The translations under genes and the position numbers were made by a program. Positions 34,887-43,434 of a stretch of DNA of 64,000 bases are shown piece after piece. The notes below the pieces were generated by a model. It made no database searches and was not told the DNA's origin. It was given only the letters and a program-made list of their open reading frames with translations. This DNA comes from Allohoeflea poritis (GTDB taxonomy: Bacteria > Pseudomonadota > Alphaproteobacteria > Rhizobiales > Rhizobiaceae), in contig NZ_JAPJZH010000004.1 of the NCBI RefSeq assembly GCF_027889715.1, positions 310,001-374,000 of the forward strand, given 5' to 3'. Position 1 is the first letter of the stretch, and every line of letters starts with the position of its first letter.

Positions 34887-35699
34887 GTGACAGACTTCTC
34901 CATCGCGACATGGAACATCAATTCGGTGCGCTTGCGCCTGCCGCTGGTTCTGGACCTCCTGGAGGCCCATGAGCCGGACGTTCTTTGCCTGCAGGAGACC
35001 AAGTGCCCGAACGGGTCGTTTCCGGATTCCGAACTGCGCAAGCGCGGATACAAACATATCGAGATCCACGGGCAGAAGGGCTATCACGGCGTCGCCATCA
35101 TCTCGAAGCTTCCGCTGACGGATGTCGAGCGCAGGGATTTCTGCGACATGGGCGATACGCGCCACATATCGGCGGTTGCCAGGGCCGGGGACCGGGCGAT
35201 CCGGCTGCACAATTTCTACGTTCCGGCCGGCGGCGACGAACCGGACCCCAAGATCAATCCGAAATTCGCCCACAAGCTCGGTTTTCTCGATGAAATGAAG
35301 GCGATGCACTCGGAGGCCGAGCGTGATGACGGCGTGTCATCCATCCTGGTGGGTGACCTCAATATCGCCCCGCTGGAAACAGACGTCTGGTCGCACAAAC
35401 AGCTCCTGAAAGTGGTCAGCCACACACCGGTGGAGACCGAAGGTCTGAATGAAGTCCAGGCCAGGGGGGCCTGGGTGGATCTCATAAGGCAGCATATTCC
35501 GCCGGAGGAAAAGGTCTTCACCTGGTGGAGCTACCGCGCCCGCGAATGGGATGTTTCGGATCGTGGCCGCAGGCTGGATCACATCTGGTCGTCGGCGGAT
35601 CTGTCGCCGGCGCTGCGGAACATCAATGTGCTGCGTGAGGCGCGCGGCTGGGAGCGCCCGTCCGACCACGTGCCGGTCTTCGCGCATTTCAAGTTCTGA
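34887..35699 (+). CDS. xthA: Exodeoxyribonuclease III
   Basis: A 270-residue AP endonuclease/3'-5' exonuclease of base excision repair. TWNINSVRLRL (8-18), LCLQETKC with Glu37, GYHGVAIISK, VGDLNIAP, RLDHIWSS and the final SDHVPVFAHF carry the metal and catalytic residues of the ExoIII family. The GTG at 34887 has GGAG 8 nt upstream and yields the family's usual N-terminus; the earlier TTG has none. It is followed tail-to-tail by the cNMP-binding gene. Confidence 0.95.
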   Translation: MTDFSIATWNINSVRLRLPLVLDLLEAHEPDVLCLQETKCPNGSFPDSELRKRGYKHIEIHGQKGYHGVAIISKLPLTDVERRDFCDMGDTRHISAVARAGDRAIRLHNFYVPAGGDEPDPKINPKFAHKLGFLDEMKAMHSEAERDDGVSSILVGDLNIAPLETDVWSHKQLLKVVSHTPVETEGLNEVQARGAWVDLIRQHIPPEEKVFTWWSYRAREWDVSDRGRRLDHIWSSADLSPALRNINVLREARGWERPSDHVPVFAHFKF

Positions 35700-35720
35700 C
35701 TACGGTCCGAGGTTCCGCGG

Positions 35721-36191
35721 CTATTTGTCGACGGCTTCCTCGAAACGCCAGGCAAGCTGGTCGATTTCCTGCAGCATCGTGGAAAGATTGCGCTGGATGC
35801 GCGCCTGCAGCAGGGACGCGATTTCCGGATACTCCTCCATCATGCGGCGAAACATCGGACGGTGAATCCGCATGACTTCGCTGCCCTCCAGCGCGACGGC
35901 CGTCATCTTGCGGTTGGCCGAGGAGATAATGGCAAGTTCGCCGAGCAGGTCGCCGGTTTCGGCCTCGCCGATCTGCTCGGGCTTGCCGTCGCGGCTGCGT
36001 TGCAGGAGTTTGAAGCGGCCGGACAAAATCACAAAGGCACAGTCCGCCGACGAGCCCTCATGGAACAAGGGTCGATTGCGGGCAACGGATTTGCGCTCGG
36101 CGCCGAAGGCGATCAGCCGTAGCATTTCGTCGCTGAAATCGCTGAACAGCGGGACTTTCGACAAGAGCGTGATATCGTCATTCAGTGCCAT
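35721..36191 (-). CDS. Cyclic nucleotide-binding domain protein
   Basis: A 156-residue protein with one Crp-type cNMP-binding barrel (FVILSGRFKLL, GDLLGELAIIS, as phosphate-binding cassette) and two C-terminal helices, but no DNA-binding domain. The cassette has GE-A but lacks the exact RxA that binds cAMP in Crp; it shows NRKMTAVA, so ligand binding is uncertain. It is transcribed in the same direction as the CenR-type regulator, 30 bp downstream of it, an order kept in rhizobia and relatives. A role in the same envelope pathway is inferred. Confidence 0.85.
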   Translation of the reverse strand: MALNDDITLLSKVPLFSDFSDEMLRLIAFGAERKSVARNRPLFHEGSSADCAFVILSGRFKLLQRSRDGKPEQIGEAETGDLLGELAIISSANRKMTAVALEGSEVMRIHRPMFRRMMEEYPEIASLLQARIQRNLSTMLQEIDQLAWRFEEAVDK

Positions 36192-36221
36192 TGAGGCCGG
36201 CTCCGGTGGTTCTGACCCTGT

Positions 36222-36905
36222 TTAGGGTATTATCTTGTAGCCGCCGCTTTCTGTCACCAGGATTTCCGCGTTGGACGGATCGCGCTCGATCTTCTGGCGC
36301 AGCCGGTAGACATGGGTCTCGAGCGTGTGGGTGGTCACGCCGGAATTGTATCCCCAGACTTCCTCCAGGAGCACGTCGCGGGTAACGACCTTCTCGTCGG
36401 CCCGGTACAGGTAGCGGATGATCGCCGATTCCTTCTCCGTCAGCCTTATCTTGCTGCCCTTTTCGTCGACCAGGAGCTTCTGGCTCGGCTTGAACGTGTA
36501 AGGCCCGACCGTGAAGGTCGCGTCCTCGCTCTGCTCGTGCTGGCGCAATTGCGCGCGCACGCGGGCCAGCAGCACGGCGAAACGGAAGGGCTTGGTCACA
36601 TAGTCATTGGCGCCGGCTTCCAGCCCGAGGATCGTGTCTGAATCCGTATCGTGGCCGGTCAGCATGATGATCGGCGCCTTGAAGCCGCCTTTTCGGAGCA
36701 GTTTCACGGCCTCGCGGCCATCCATGTCAGGCAGTCCCACATCCATGATCAGAAGGTCGATATGGTTGTTCCGGGCAGCCTGAATGCCTTTGGTCGCCGA
36801 CGATTCCTCCAGAATCGAGAACTCCTCGTAAAGAGAAAGCTGCTCGACGAGGGTCTCCCGCAGGTCGTCGTCATCATCGACGAGAAGGATGGTTCTGGCT
36901 GTCAT
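36222..36905 (-). CDS. cenR: OmpR-type response regulator, CenR/OtpR family
   Basis: A 227-residue two-component regulator. The receiver has the acidic pocket VDDDDDL (9-15), phospho-acceptor Asp55 in LLIMDVGLPDMDG, Thr in MLTGHD and Lys105 in YVTKPF. The C-terminal winged helix (TLETHVYRLRQKIE) is OmpR-like. The length, the start MTARTILLVDDDDD and the xthA/cNMP neighbourhood fit CenR of Caulobacter and OtpR of Brucella, regulators of envelope integrity and division. No histidine kinase gene is adjacent, which is normal for this regulator. Start at 36905; codons before it are not conserved-looking. The specific orthology is from memory of the family, not a search. Confidence 0.8.
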   Translation of the reverse strand: MTARTILLVDDDDDLRETLVEQLSLYEEFSILEESSATKGIQAARNNHIDLLIMDVGLPDMDGREAVKLLRKGGFKAPIIMLTGHDTDSDTILGLEAGANDYVTKPFRFAVLLARVRAQLRQHEQSEDATFTVGPYTFKPSQKLLVDEKGSKIRLTEKESAIIRYLYRADEKVVTRDVLLEEVWGYNSGVTTHTLETHVYRLRQKIERDPSNAEILVTESGGYKIIP

Positions 36906-37050
36906 GCAATCCCTCCAAATGAGAATGTGCTGCATAGTGGCCTGTTGCACAGCAGGCCCGAGTCATCGGGACTTAAATAGTCCTGTTCGCCTAAATGTAA
37001 AAGTGTTGTACACGCAATGCACACTCAGCTGTGATCCCAAAGATCATTTC
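36906..37050. promoter_or_regulatory. Divergent promoter region between cenR-like and L,D-transpeptidase genes
   Basis: This 145-bp gap is the only place for both promoters. GGACT at 36969-36973 and AGTCC at 36979-36983 are perfect inverted arms 5 nt apart and could be a regulator site. No clear -35/-10 was assigned. Confidence 0.4.
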
Positions 37051-37602
37051 GTGATTAACACGGTAAACAAGGATTGCGTCAAAATCCGAGCACTCAAGAC
37101 AGTAATTGTCAGGCGGCACCCGCGCCGCGACAATGCCGCGCTGCTTGACGCGGGAGGAACTGTTTTTCCTGCTTTTTTGGGCCGTACCGGGCGCCGAATC
37201 CTCAAATCGGAGGGCGACGGGGCGACACCGCGGGCGATGATGCGGGTGCTATACGGCTATTTCAGAGCCGACAGGATCAGACTGCCGCAGACGCGATTGC
37301 AAATGTTGCCGATTCGCCCGGATCACGGCTGGTGCGATGCGCCGGCCCACGCATCCTACAACAGGCCGGTGCGCCTGCCTTTTGCCTTTTCCCACGAAAA
37401 AATGATGCGCGATGACAGCCTTTACGACATATGCCTGGTGCTCGACTGGAATATCGGCGAGCGGCGGCGCCACCGGGGCAGCGCCATATTCCTGCATCTG
37501 AGCGAAGGACGCACGACGGAAGGCTGCGTGGCGATCAGTCGGCGCGCGATGTTGTGGCTGCTGCCCAGATTGAGGCGGAATACGGTTATCCAGGTTGTCT
37601 AG
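37051..37602 (+). CDS. L,D-transpeptidase catalytic-domain protein
   Basis: A protein of about 183 residues of the YkuD/YafK-like group that cross-links or edits peptidoglycan. KSEGDGATPRAMMRVLYGYFRAD, RPDHGWCDAPAHASYNRPVRLPF and the catalytic stretch FLHLSEGRTTEGCVAISRRAM, with His and Cys, follow the family order. No signal peptide is visible in this start choice. The GTG at 37051 lacks a clear ribosome site; other starts upstream (GTG 37003, TTG 37006) are possible. Divergent from the envelope regulator gene, which may control it. Confidence 0.8.
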   Translation: MINTVNKDCVKIRALKTVIVRRHPRRDNAALLDAGGTVFPAFLGRTGRRILKSEGDGATPRAMMRVLYGYFRADRIRLPQTRLQMLPIRPDHGWCDAPAHASYNRPVRLPFAFSHEKMMRDDSLYDICLVLDWNIGERRRHRGSAIFLHLSEGRTTEGCVAISRRAMLWLLPRLRRNTVIQVV

Positions 37603-37614
37603 GTCGGTCGCATC

Positions 37615-38022
37615 TTAAGGTCCGAACCAGCCGATGATGGCGCCCATGGCAAGCAGAACAAGCAGCCAGTGGCCCGCGTCAATCAGGGTCAGGTGCCATC
37701 CGAAACCCTGATAGCGGTGGTTGACTGCGAGAGTGGTGGCGACGAATCCCAGCCAGACGAAGAAACCGGAGACAAGCCCGTTGTAAGGGTCGATCTGGCC
37801 GGTGCCGAGATGACCGATGAGGCCGGCGAGGATGAAGGCCATGATCAGCTCGCAAATCAGCGAGTTGACGAACAGCATCGGCGACATTTTCGCCTCTTCC
37901 GGCTTGATGCGCGCCGTCTTCATCCACGGCTTGCCGAGCACGCCGTAATAGATGGCGCCGATGACAAAGGCGGCGACGGTGGCGACCAGCACGCCGACAT
38001 AGCTCATTCCCCCGAAATCCAT
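37615..38022 (-). CDS. DUF1761 membrane protein
   Basis: A 135-residue protein with four membrane helices: YVGVLVATVAAFVIGAIYYGVLG, then LICELIMAFILAGLIGHL, SGFFVWLGFVATTLA and AGHWLLVLLAMGAIIGWF. KPWMK after the first helix is a DUF1761 hallmark. Role unknown; it converges with the L,D-transpeptidase gene and precedes nothing obviously related. Confidence 0.88.
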   Translation of the reverse strand: MDFGGMSYVGVLVATVAAFVIGAIYYGVLGKPWMKTARIKPEEAKMSPMLFVNSLICELIMAFILAGLIGHLGTGQIDPYNGLVSGFFVWLGFVATTLAVNHRYQGFGWHLTLIDAGHWLLVLLAMGAIIGWFGP

Positions 38023-38055
38023 GATGTTCCTCCCGGCGACAGACGATGCGGCATT

Positions 38056-38712
38056 TTAGCCGCTCTGGAGCCTGAATCGCCAGACGGTTGTCCGCTTGAT
38101 TTCGGAATCTTCCAGCGCCCGGGTGACGGGCACCTTGTAGACGGCCAGTTCTTCAAGCCTTTCCGCCGGGCAATAGGCGCGGCCCGGATCGCCGATCAGC
38201 ACATCGGCGCCGCGCCGGGCGAGCGTTTCGAGCCAGGGTGTGACGGTGGCCGCCAGGTCCTGGTCGTAGAATACGTCGCCGGCCAGAACCACTTGCCATC
38301 CATCGTCCGTGCCGATGATGTCGTCGCTCCTGGCCGCGACGCGTACATCGTTGCGTGCCGCGTTCATGGCGGTCGCCATGGCTGCCCATGGGTCGATGTC
38401 GCACGCCGTCACGGTGCCGGCGCCGGCCCGGCTGGCAGCGATGGCAACCAGGCCCGAGCCGCTGGCGAAATCGAGAACGGATTTTCCCGACACAAGCCCT
38501 GGATGATCGAGCAGGTGGCGCGCCAGCCCCTGACCGCCGGCCCATGCAAAGGCCCAATAGGGCGGCGGCAGGCCGATCGCCTCCAGTTCCTCCTCGGTTT
38601 TCTGCCACAGCTCATGGGCTTCGCTGGCCAGGTGGAGCGTCAGCTCCGGAACATGGGGCGGTGCCGCGAGACTTGTGTTTTGCGCAATGAACTCGCGGGC
38701 TTCGGTTTTCAT
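38056..38712 (-). CDS. Class I methyltransferase, ETFB-lysine/NNMT-like
   Basis: A 218-residue SAM-dependent methyltransferase. PPPYWAFAWAGGQGLARHLLDHP (near 49-71) and VLDFASGSGLVAIAASRAGA (SAM motif I) with CDIDPWA (motif II) and LAGDVFYDQ resemble the protein methyltransferases of the METTL20/EtfBKMT type, which trimethylate lysines of electron-transfer flavoprotein beta. The substrate is an inference. It is downstream of the EVE-domain gene by 24 nt and likely in the same operon, which begins at tsaD. Confidence 0.85.
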   Translation of the reverse strand: MKTEAREFIAQNTSLAAPPHVPELTLHLASEAHELWQKTEEELEAIGLPPPYWAFAWAGGQGLARHLLDHPGLVSGKSVLDFASGSGLVAIAASRAGAGTVTACDIDPWAAMATAMNAARNDVRVAARSDDIIGTDDGWQVVLAGDVFYDQDLAATVTPWLETLARRGADVLIGDPGRAYCPAERLEELAVYKVPVTRALEDSEIKRTTVWRFRLQSG

Positions 38713-38736
38713 GGAGCGGATATTCCGAACAGGCCT

Positions 38737-39165
38737 CTACCGGGGCGGGTTGTCCAGTCCCCCCATGCGGCAGATTTCGAGATATTCGTCCTCGGCCACC
38801 GGCTGCACGGACAGCCGCGTATTGACGACCAGCACCATATTGGCGAGTGCCGGATTGGCCTTGGCGTCCGGGAGGGTTACCGGTTTGGGCATGTCGCACA
38901 CCGCCTTGACGTCGACGCATTCCCAGCGCTCGTCCTCGGTGGTCGAATCGGGGTGTATTTCCTTGCAGACCTCGACAATGCCGACGACTGCCTTTCCCTC
39001 GTTGGAATGGTAGAAAAAGCCTTTTTCGCCCAGTTTCATCGTGCGCATATTGTTGCGGGCCTGGTAGTTGCGGATACCGTCCCACTCCTCGCCGGCCTCA
39101 CCCTTGGCCTTCTGCTGCTCCCAGGACCAGGCGTCCGGTTCGGACTTAAACAGCCAATAGGCCAT
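38737..39165 (-). CDS. EVE-domain protein
   Basis: A 142-residue protein consisting of one EVE domain: YWLFKSEPDAWSWEQQ (3-18), GIRNYQARNNMRTMKLGEKGFFYHSNE and VTLPDAKANP. The fold is PUA-like and binds modified bases in DNA or RNA. In rhizobia it sits with YciI and gpsA, as here. It begins 3 nt after the stop of the YciI gene and so is cotranscribed. The base recognised is unknown. Confidence 0.93.
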   Translation of the reverse strand: MAYWLFKSEPDAWSWEQQKAKGEAGEEWDGIRNYQARNNMRTMKLGEKGFFYHSNEGKAVVGIVEVCKEIHPDSTTEDERWECVDVKAVCDMPKPVTLPDAKANPALANMVLVVNTRLSVQPVAEDEYLEICRMGGLDNPPR

Positions 39166-39168
39166 GTC

Positions 39169-39462
39169 TCATTCTCCAGGTTTGTTGAAGACCCAGTTGT
39201 AGGGCCGGATGTCGACGCTGGCAAACAGGTCCGCCTTTGAATAGGGATCGTCCGCCGCGATGCGGTGCGCCTCTTCCCGGGAACCCGCTTCGATAACCAC
39301 GAGACTGCCATCGGGTTTCTCGTTTTCGTCGAGAAAGGGACCTGCCAGCTTCAGCACGCCGTTCTCATTCAGCGTGTTCAGATAGGCGACGTGGTCGGGC
39401 CGGACCTCCATCCTGAGATCGAGGCTGTCGGGCTTGTCGGTACAGATCAGGGCAAATAGCAT
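39169..39462 (-). CDS. YciI-family protein
   Basis: A 97-residue single-domain protein of the YciI/YCII family. MLFALICTDKPDSLDLR, AGPFLDENEKPDGSLVVIEA and the late DPYSKADLFASVDIRPYNWVF fix it; the His-Asp pair typical of the family is represented in the VAYL/RIAADDP parts. Proteins of this type may be small enzymes of unclear substrate. It lies 18 nt downstream of gpsA, before the EVE gene. Confidence 0.92.
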   Translation of the reverse strand: MLFALICTDKPDSLDLRMEVRPDHVAYLNTLNENGVLKLAGPFLDENEKPDGSLVVIEAGSREEAHRIAADDPYSKADLFASVDIRPYNWVFNKPGE

Positions 39463-39479
39463 GGGCCTTCCTTTGGTCC

Positions 39480-40475
39480 TTATTCCGATTTCAGCGGCCG
39501 TGTCATCAGGTTCTCGACAGCGTCTTCAACGCTGCTGTCTCCACGCAGAATGGCGGCGACTTCTTGCGTTATCGGCATATCGATCCGTTTTTCAAGGCTG
39601 ATTCTGGCGGCCACCGTTGCCGTGAACGCGCCTTCCGACAGCGGCGCGCCCGGCGCCATCAGCGCATCCGGTCCCTGCCCCTTTCCAAGCGCGATGCCGA
39701 AACGCAGATTGCGCGACTGGTGGCTGGTGGCCGTGAGGACAAGGTCGCCCAGGCCGGAAAGGCCGGATACGGTGCGCGCCCGCCCGCCATGCGCGGCGGA
39801 AAAGCGCATCAGCTCGGCAAGACCGCGGGCGATCAGCGCGGCGCGGGCGGAATCGCCAAGTCCCCTGCCTTCGACGATGCCGCAGGCAATCGCCAGCACG
39901 TTCTTCAGTGCGCCGCCTGTCTGCACGCCGGACAGGTCGTCGGAGGCGTAGAGCCGGAACCTGCTGCCGGACAGGCGCTCAGCAAGGGCCTCCGCTGTGG
40001 AGATATCGGTGCCGGCAAGGGTCATGGCCGTCGGCAAACCACGGGCGATGTCGGCGGCAAATCCCGGTCCGGACAGAACCGCTGCCGGATTGTCCGGCAT
40101 TTCCTTGCCGAGGACATCGGCCAGAAACTGCCCGCTCTCGCGCTCGATCCCCTTGGCGCAGATAACGAGGCTGGCCTTTTCGGAAATGCTGTCGTGATAG
40201 GTCCTCACGGCCGTTCGCAAGGCCTGTGCCGGCACAGCCAAGAGGATGGTGTCGGCCGATTGCAGCCGTGCTTTGTCGGTGGTGGCGGCAAGGCCGTCAG
40301 GCAGCGTTATGCCTGGAAGCGACAATTCGTTGATCCGCCGCTGCTGCACCGCCTCCATCCGGTCGCTGTCGCGACCGAGAAGAATGACCGGTTCGCCGCG
40401 CCGCGCGACGACGGTGGCAAGCGCCGTGCCGAAAGCGCCGGCGCCGATCACGGCGATCCTGGTTCCCTCGCTCAT
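39480..40475 (-). CDS. gpsA: Glycerol-3-phosphate dehydrogenase [NAD(P)+]
   Basis: A 331-residue enzyme that reduces dihydroxyacetone phosphate to sn-glycerol 3-phosphate for phospholipids. The N-terminal NAD fold starts [28 protein letters not shown] and [18 protein letters not shown] follow; the catalytic Lys is in [27 protein letters not shown] is the family signature. Its start overlaps the tsaD stop by 4 nt. Full length for the family. Confidence 0.96.
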   Translation of the reverse strand: MSEGTRIAVIGAGAFGTALATVVARRGEPVILLGRDSDRMEAVQQRRINELSLPGITLPDGLAATTDKARLQSADTILLAVPAQALRTAVRTYHDSISEKASLVICAKGIERESGQFLADVLGKEMPDNPAAVLSGPGFAADIARGLPTAMTLAGTDISTAEALAERLSGSRFRLYASDDLSGVQTGGALKNVLAIACGIVEGRGLGDSARAALIARGLAELMRFSAAHGGRARTVSGLSGLGDLVLTATSHQSRNLRFGIALGKGQGPDALMAPGAPLSEGAFTATVAARISLEKRIDMPITQEVAAILRGDSSVEDAVENLMTRPLKSE

Positions 40476-41569
40476 GCCTTGGCGCCCCGCTTGCCGTGGC
40501 CGATGCGCGCGGCCGCATTTTCATCGAGTGGCCAGCGCGCACGCGGTGCAACGTCAAGACCATCGGATTCCATTCCGTGCGCCATCCGTTCGGCGGCGGC
40601 CCAGGCGATCATGACCGCATTGTCGGTGCACAGACGCATCGGCGGCGCGACGAAGCGGAATCCCCGTTTGCCGCACAGATCCGACAGGCTTTCACGGATC
40701 ATCCGGTTGGCGGCCACGCCGCCGGCCACCACCAGGGCGGGGCGGTCGCGTGTTTGGCCGAACGTTTCGGAGAAACGGTCGAGACTGCGGGCGACGCGCT
40801 CTTGCAGCGTTTGCGTGATTGCCTTCTGGAAGGATGCGCAGATGTCGGCGATGTCCTGCTCGCTGAGCGGGGCGGCTGCCTGCGCGGCCTGGCGCACGGC
40901 GGTTTTCAGCCCCGAGAAGGAAAAATCGAGGCGCTTGTCGCCGCGCAGGGGCGTTGGAAGGCTGAATCGGTCGGCATCGCCACCGGCCGCGGATCTTTCC
41001 ACTTGCGGGCCGCCGGGATAGGGCAGGCCGAGGAGCTTCGCCGTCTTGTCGAATGCTTCGCCGAGCGCGTCGTCGATGGTCGTGCCCCAGCGCTCGTAGT
41101 CGCCGACACCGCGAACAAGGATCATCTGGGTGTGGCCGCCCGAGACCAGCAGCAGCAGATAGGGAAACTCCAGCCGGTCCGTGAGGCGCGCGGTCAATGC
41201 ATGGCCTTCAAGATGGTTGATGGCGTAGAGCGGCTTGCCGCGCGCGGCAGCCAGCGCCTTGGCGGTCATCAGGCCGACGATCAGACCGCCGATGAGGCCC
41301 GGACCCGACGTGGCGGCGACCGCGTCGATATCGCCAAGCCCGATGCCGGCTTCGTCCAGCGCCCGGGCGATCAGGCCGTCGAGCCGTTCCACATGGGCGC
41401 GGGCCGCGATCTCCGGGACGACGCCGCCATAGGCCGCATGTTCATCAAGCTGGCTGAAGACGATGTCCGACAGGATTTCACCGCTGCCGTCGCCGTTTCG
41501 GCGCACCAGCGCGGCAGCGGTTTCGTCGCAGCTTGTCTCGATGCCGAGAATGCAGGTTGCAGTGTCCAT
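40472..41569 (-). CDS. tsaD: tRNA N6-adenosine threonylcarbamoyltransferase
   Basis: A 365-residue enzyme that forms t6A37 on ANN-decoding tRNAs with TsaB and Tsa[18 protein letters not shown] opens it; [31 protein letters not shown] (metal His pair), [12 protein letters not shown] and [14 protein letters not shown] are family motifs; [14 protein letters not shown] is near the C-terminus. Start placed at 41569; a TTG at 41596 is also possible. It is the first gene of the tsaD-gpsA-yciI-EVE unit and is divergent from hemC by 71 bp. Confidence 0.95.
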   Translation of the reverse strand: MDTATCILGIETSCDETAAALVRRNGDGSGEILSDIVFSQLDEHAAYGGVVPEIAARAHVERLDGLIARALDEAGIGLGDIDAVAATSGPGLIGGLIVGLMTAKALAAARGKPLYAINHLEGHALTARLTDRLEFPYLLLLVSGGHTQMILVRGVGDYERWGTTIDDALGEAFDKTAKLLGLPYPGGPQVERSAAGGDADRFSLPTPLRGDKRLDFSFSGLKTAVRQAAQAAAPLSEQDIADICASFQKAITQTLQERVARSLDRFSETFGQTRDRPALVVAGGVAANRMIRESLSDLCGKRGFRFVAPPMRLCTDNAVMIAWAAAERMAHGMESDGLDVAPRARWPLDENAAARIGHGKRGAKA

Positions 41570-41640
41570 GGCCGTTTCGGTGATTGCGGAACGCAAAATT
41601 CCTGTTTACCAGTGCCTCTGGTAATAACGGAAACCACCGG

Positions 41641-42570
41641 ATGCAAACAAAACCTTTCCGTATCGGCACGCGGGGCAGCCCGCTGGCACTGGCCCAGGCC
41701 GAAGAAACGCGCGAGCGGCTGATGAAGGCGCACGGCCTGCCTTCGGATGCATTCGAGATCGTCGTGATTTCGACAAAGGGCGACCGCGTCACCGACCGGC
41801 CGCTTGCCGAGATCGGCGGCAAGGGGCTGTTTACCGAGGAAATCGAGGCGCAGCTTTCCGACGGGCGCATCGATATTGCCGTGCATTCCTCCAAGGACAT
41901 GCCGACCGTGCTGCCCGCCGGTCTTTATCTTTCCGCCTTCCTGCCGCGCGAGGATGTTCGCGATGCTTTTATCGGACGCGACGCGGGTGCGATCACCGAT
42001 CTGCCGCAGGGCGCGACGGTGGGCACTTCGTCGCTGCGGCGCCAGGCGCTGGTGCGAAGACTGCGGCCCGACCTCAATGTCGTTTCGTTTCGCGGCAATG
42101 TGCAAACGCGCATGCGCAAGCTTCAAGAAGGCGAGGTCGACGGGACGCTGTTGGCCATGGCCGGTCTCAAGCGCCTCGGCCTTCAAGACAAGGCAACCGA
42201 TGTGATGGCGACAGATGCCTTTCTCCCGGCGCTCGGACAGGGAGCGATCTGCATCGAAAGCCGTGCGGATGATGCGGTGACCGACACGATGCTCGCGCCG
42301 ATCGACGACGAGGCGACGCGCACGGCCCTAACCTGCGAGCGGGCCTTCCTCGCGGCGCTGGACGGGTCGTGCCGCACGCCGATTGCCGGGCTGGCGACCA
42401 TCGGGACCTCCGGTCTGTCATTTTCCGGCATGATCCTGTCGCCGGATGGAAAAACCACCTTCGAAATATCCCGGACCGGGCGGCCGGACAATGCGGCTGA
42501 GCTTGGCACAAAAGCGGGCGCGGCGATCCGGGCGGAAGCGGGTCCGGATTTTTTCGAGAGCTGGACGTGA
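41641..42570 (+). CDS. hemC: Porphobilinogen deaminase (hydroxymethylbilane synthase)
   Basis: A 309-residue enzyme that joins four porphobilinogens into hydroxymethylbilane. [14 protein letters not shown] (7-20), [11 protein letters not shown] (79-89), [11 protein letters not shown] and FRGNVQTR are conserved; Cys244 in [10 protein letters not shown] carries the dipyrromethane cofactor. The start at 41641 gives the normal length. hemD follows by 3 nt. Divergent from tsaD. Confidence 0.96.
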   Translation: MQTKPFRIGTRGSPLALAQAEETRERLMKAHGLPSDAFEIVVISTKGDRVTDRPLAEIGGKGLFTEEIEAQLSDGRIDIAVHSSKDMPTVLPAGLYLSAFLPREDVRDAFIGRDAGAITDLPQGATVGTSSLRRQALVRRLRPDLNVVSFRGNVQTRMRKLQEGEVDGTLLAMAGLKRLGLQDKATDVMATDAFLPALGQGAICIESRADDAVTDTMLAPIDDEATRTALTCERAFLAALDGSCRTPIAGLATIGTSGLSFSGMILSPDGKTTFEISRTGRPDNAAELGTKAGAAIRAEAGPDFFESWT

Positions 42571-42573
42571 TCC

Positions 42574-43326
42574 ATGCGGGTGCTTGTCACCAGGCCTGAA
42601 CCGGGGGCGACGAGAACGGCGGAAAGGCTGCGTGCGAGCGGTTTTGATCCGGTCGTGATGCCGCTGACGCGTATCGCGAATCTGTCGCCGGACAAGGCTG
42701 ATCTTTCGGCCGGTTTGGTGGGGGCCTATGCGGTCACCAGCGCGAACGCCATCCGTGCCTGGCAGTCGCAGGGGATCGATCCCGACTGCCTTGACGTGCC
42801 GCTTTACGCGGTCGGGGCGCGAACCGGTGCTGCCGCGACCGAAGCGGGTTTCAGCAACGTTCGAACGGGCGCCGGCGACGGTGGCGATCTGGCGCGCAAG
42901 ATCCTTGGTGATATCGAGAGCGGCGTGTTGACGCCGGCGGAAGATGCACCGCTCGTCTATGTGGCCGGAAGGCTTCGGCACGGCGATTTTGAATCGCAAC
43001 TTGCACGTGGGAATGTTGCCGTTAAAGTTGTCGAAACCTACGAAATTGCCGAAATAAGTTATCCAACTGACTTTATTATTGGCACACTTAAATCCAATCC
43101 GCCGGACGTCATTCTTTTCTATTCGGCCGTGGCGGCAGAACGTTTTTTTGAGATCGCGAACACCGCGATCGATCTTAACATATTGAAACAAAGCAGATTT
43201 TTTTGTATGAGCGAAAACGTTGCGGATGCGGTTCCCGTGGAATTCGAAGAAAAAACCGTCATTGCCGCAGCGCCTGACGAGAATCGTCTGATGGCGCTTT
43301 TTGACGAAAGCGGCAATTTGTTCTGA
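42574..43326 (+). CDS. hemD: Uroporphyrinogen-III synthase
   Basis: A 250-residue enzyme that cyclises hydroxymethylbilane with inversion of ring D. MRVLVTRPEPGATRTAERL, YAVTSANAIRAW, LYAVGARTGAAATEAGF and the late DVILFYSAVAAERFF and AAPDENRLMALF are family landmarks. As usual for HemD, overall identity is expected to be low. The stretch at about 43010-43250 is clearly AT-richer than the rest of the haem cluster, which may be relaxed constraint or a recombined segment. Assignment relies on both these motifs and the position after hemC. Confidence 0.92.
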   Translation: MRVLVTRPEPGATRTAERLRASGFDPVVMPLTRIANLSPDKADLSAGLVGAYAVTSANAIRAWQSQGIDPDCLDVPLYAVGARTGAAATEAGFSNVRTGAGDGGDLARKILGDIESGVLTPAEDAPLVYVAGRLRHGDFESQLARGNVAVKVVETYEIAEISYPTDFIIGTLKSNPPDVILFYSAVAAERFFEIANTAIDLNILKQSRFFCMSENVADAVPVEFEEKTVIAAAPDENRLMALFDESGNLF

Positions 43327-43434
43327 AAAATCGCCGCCGCGTCCCTTCCATCCAATATCTGCGGTAACTAAATTCGATTCCGACAGCCCGTCGTCCCAGC
43401 AACCGCACAGTCCGACTTCCTGAGAGGCTTATTC

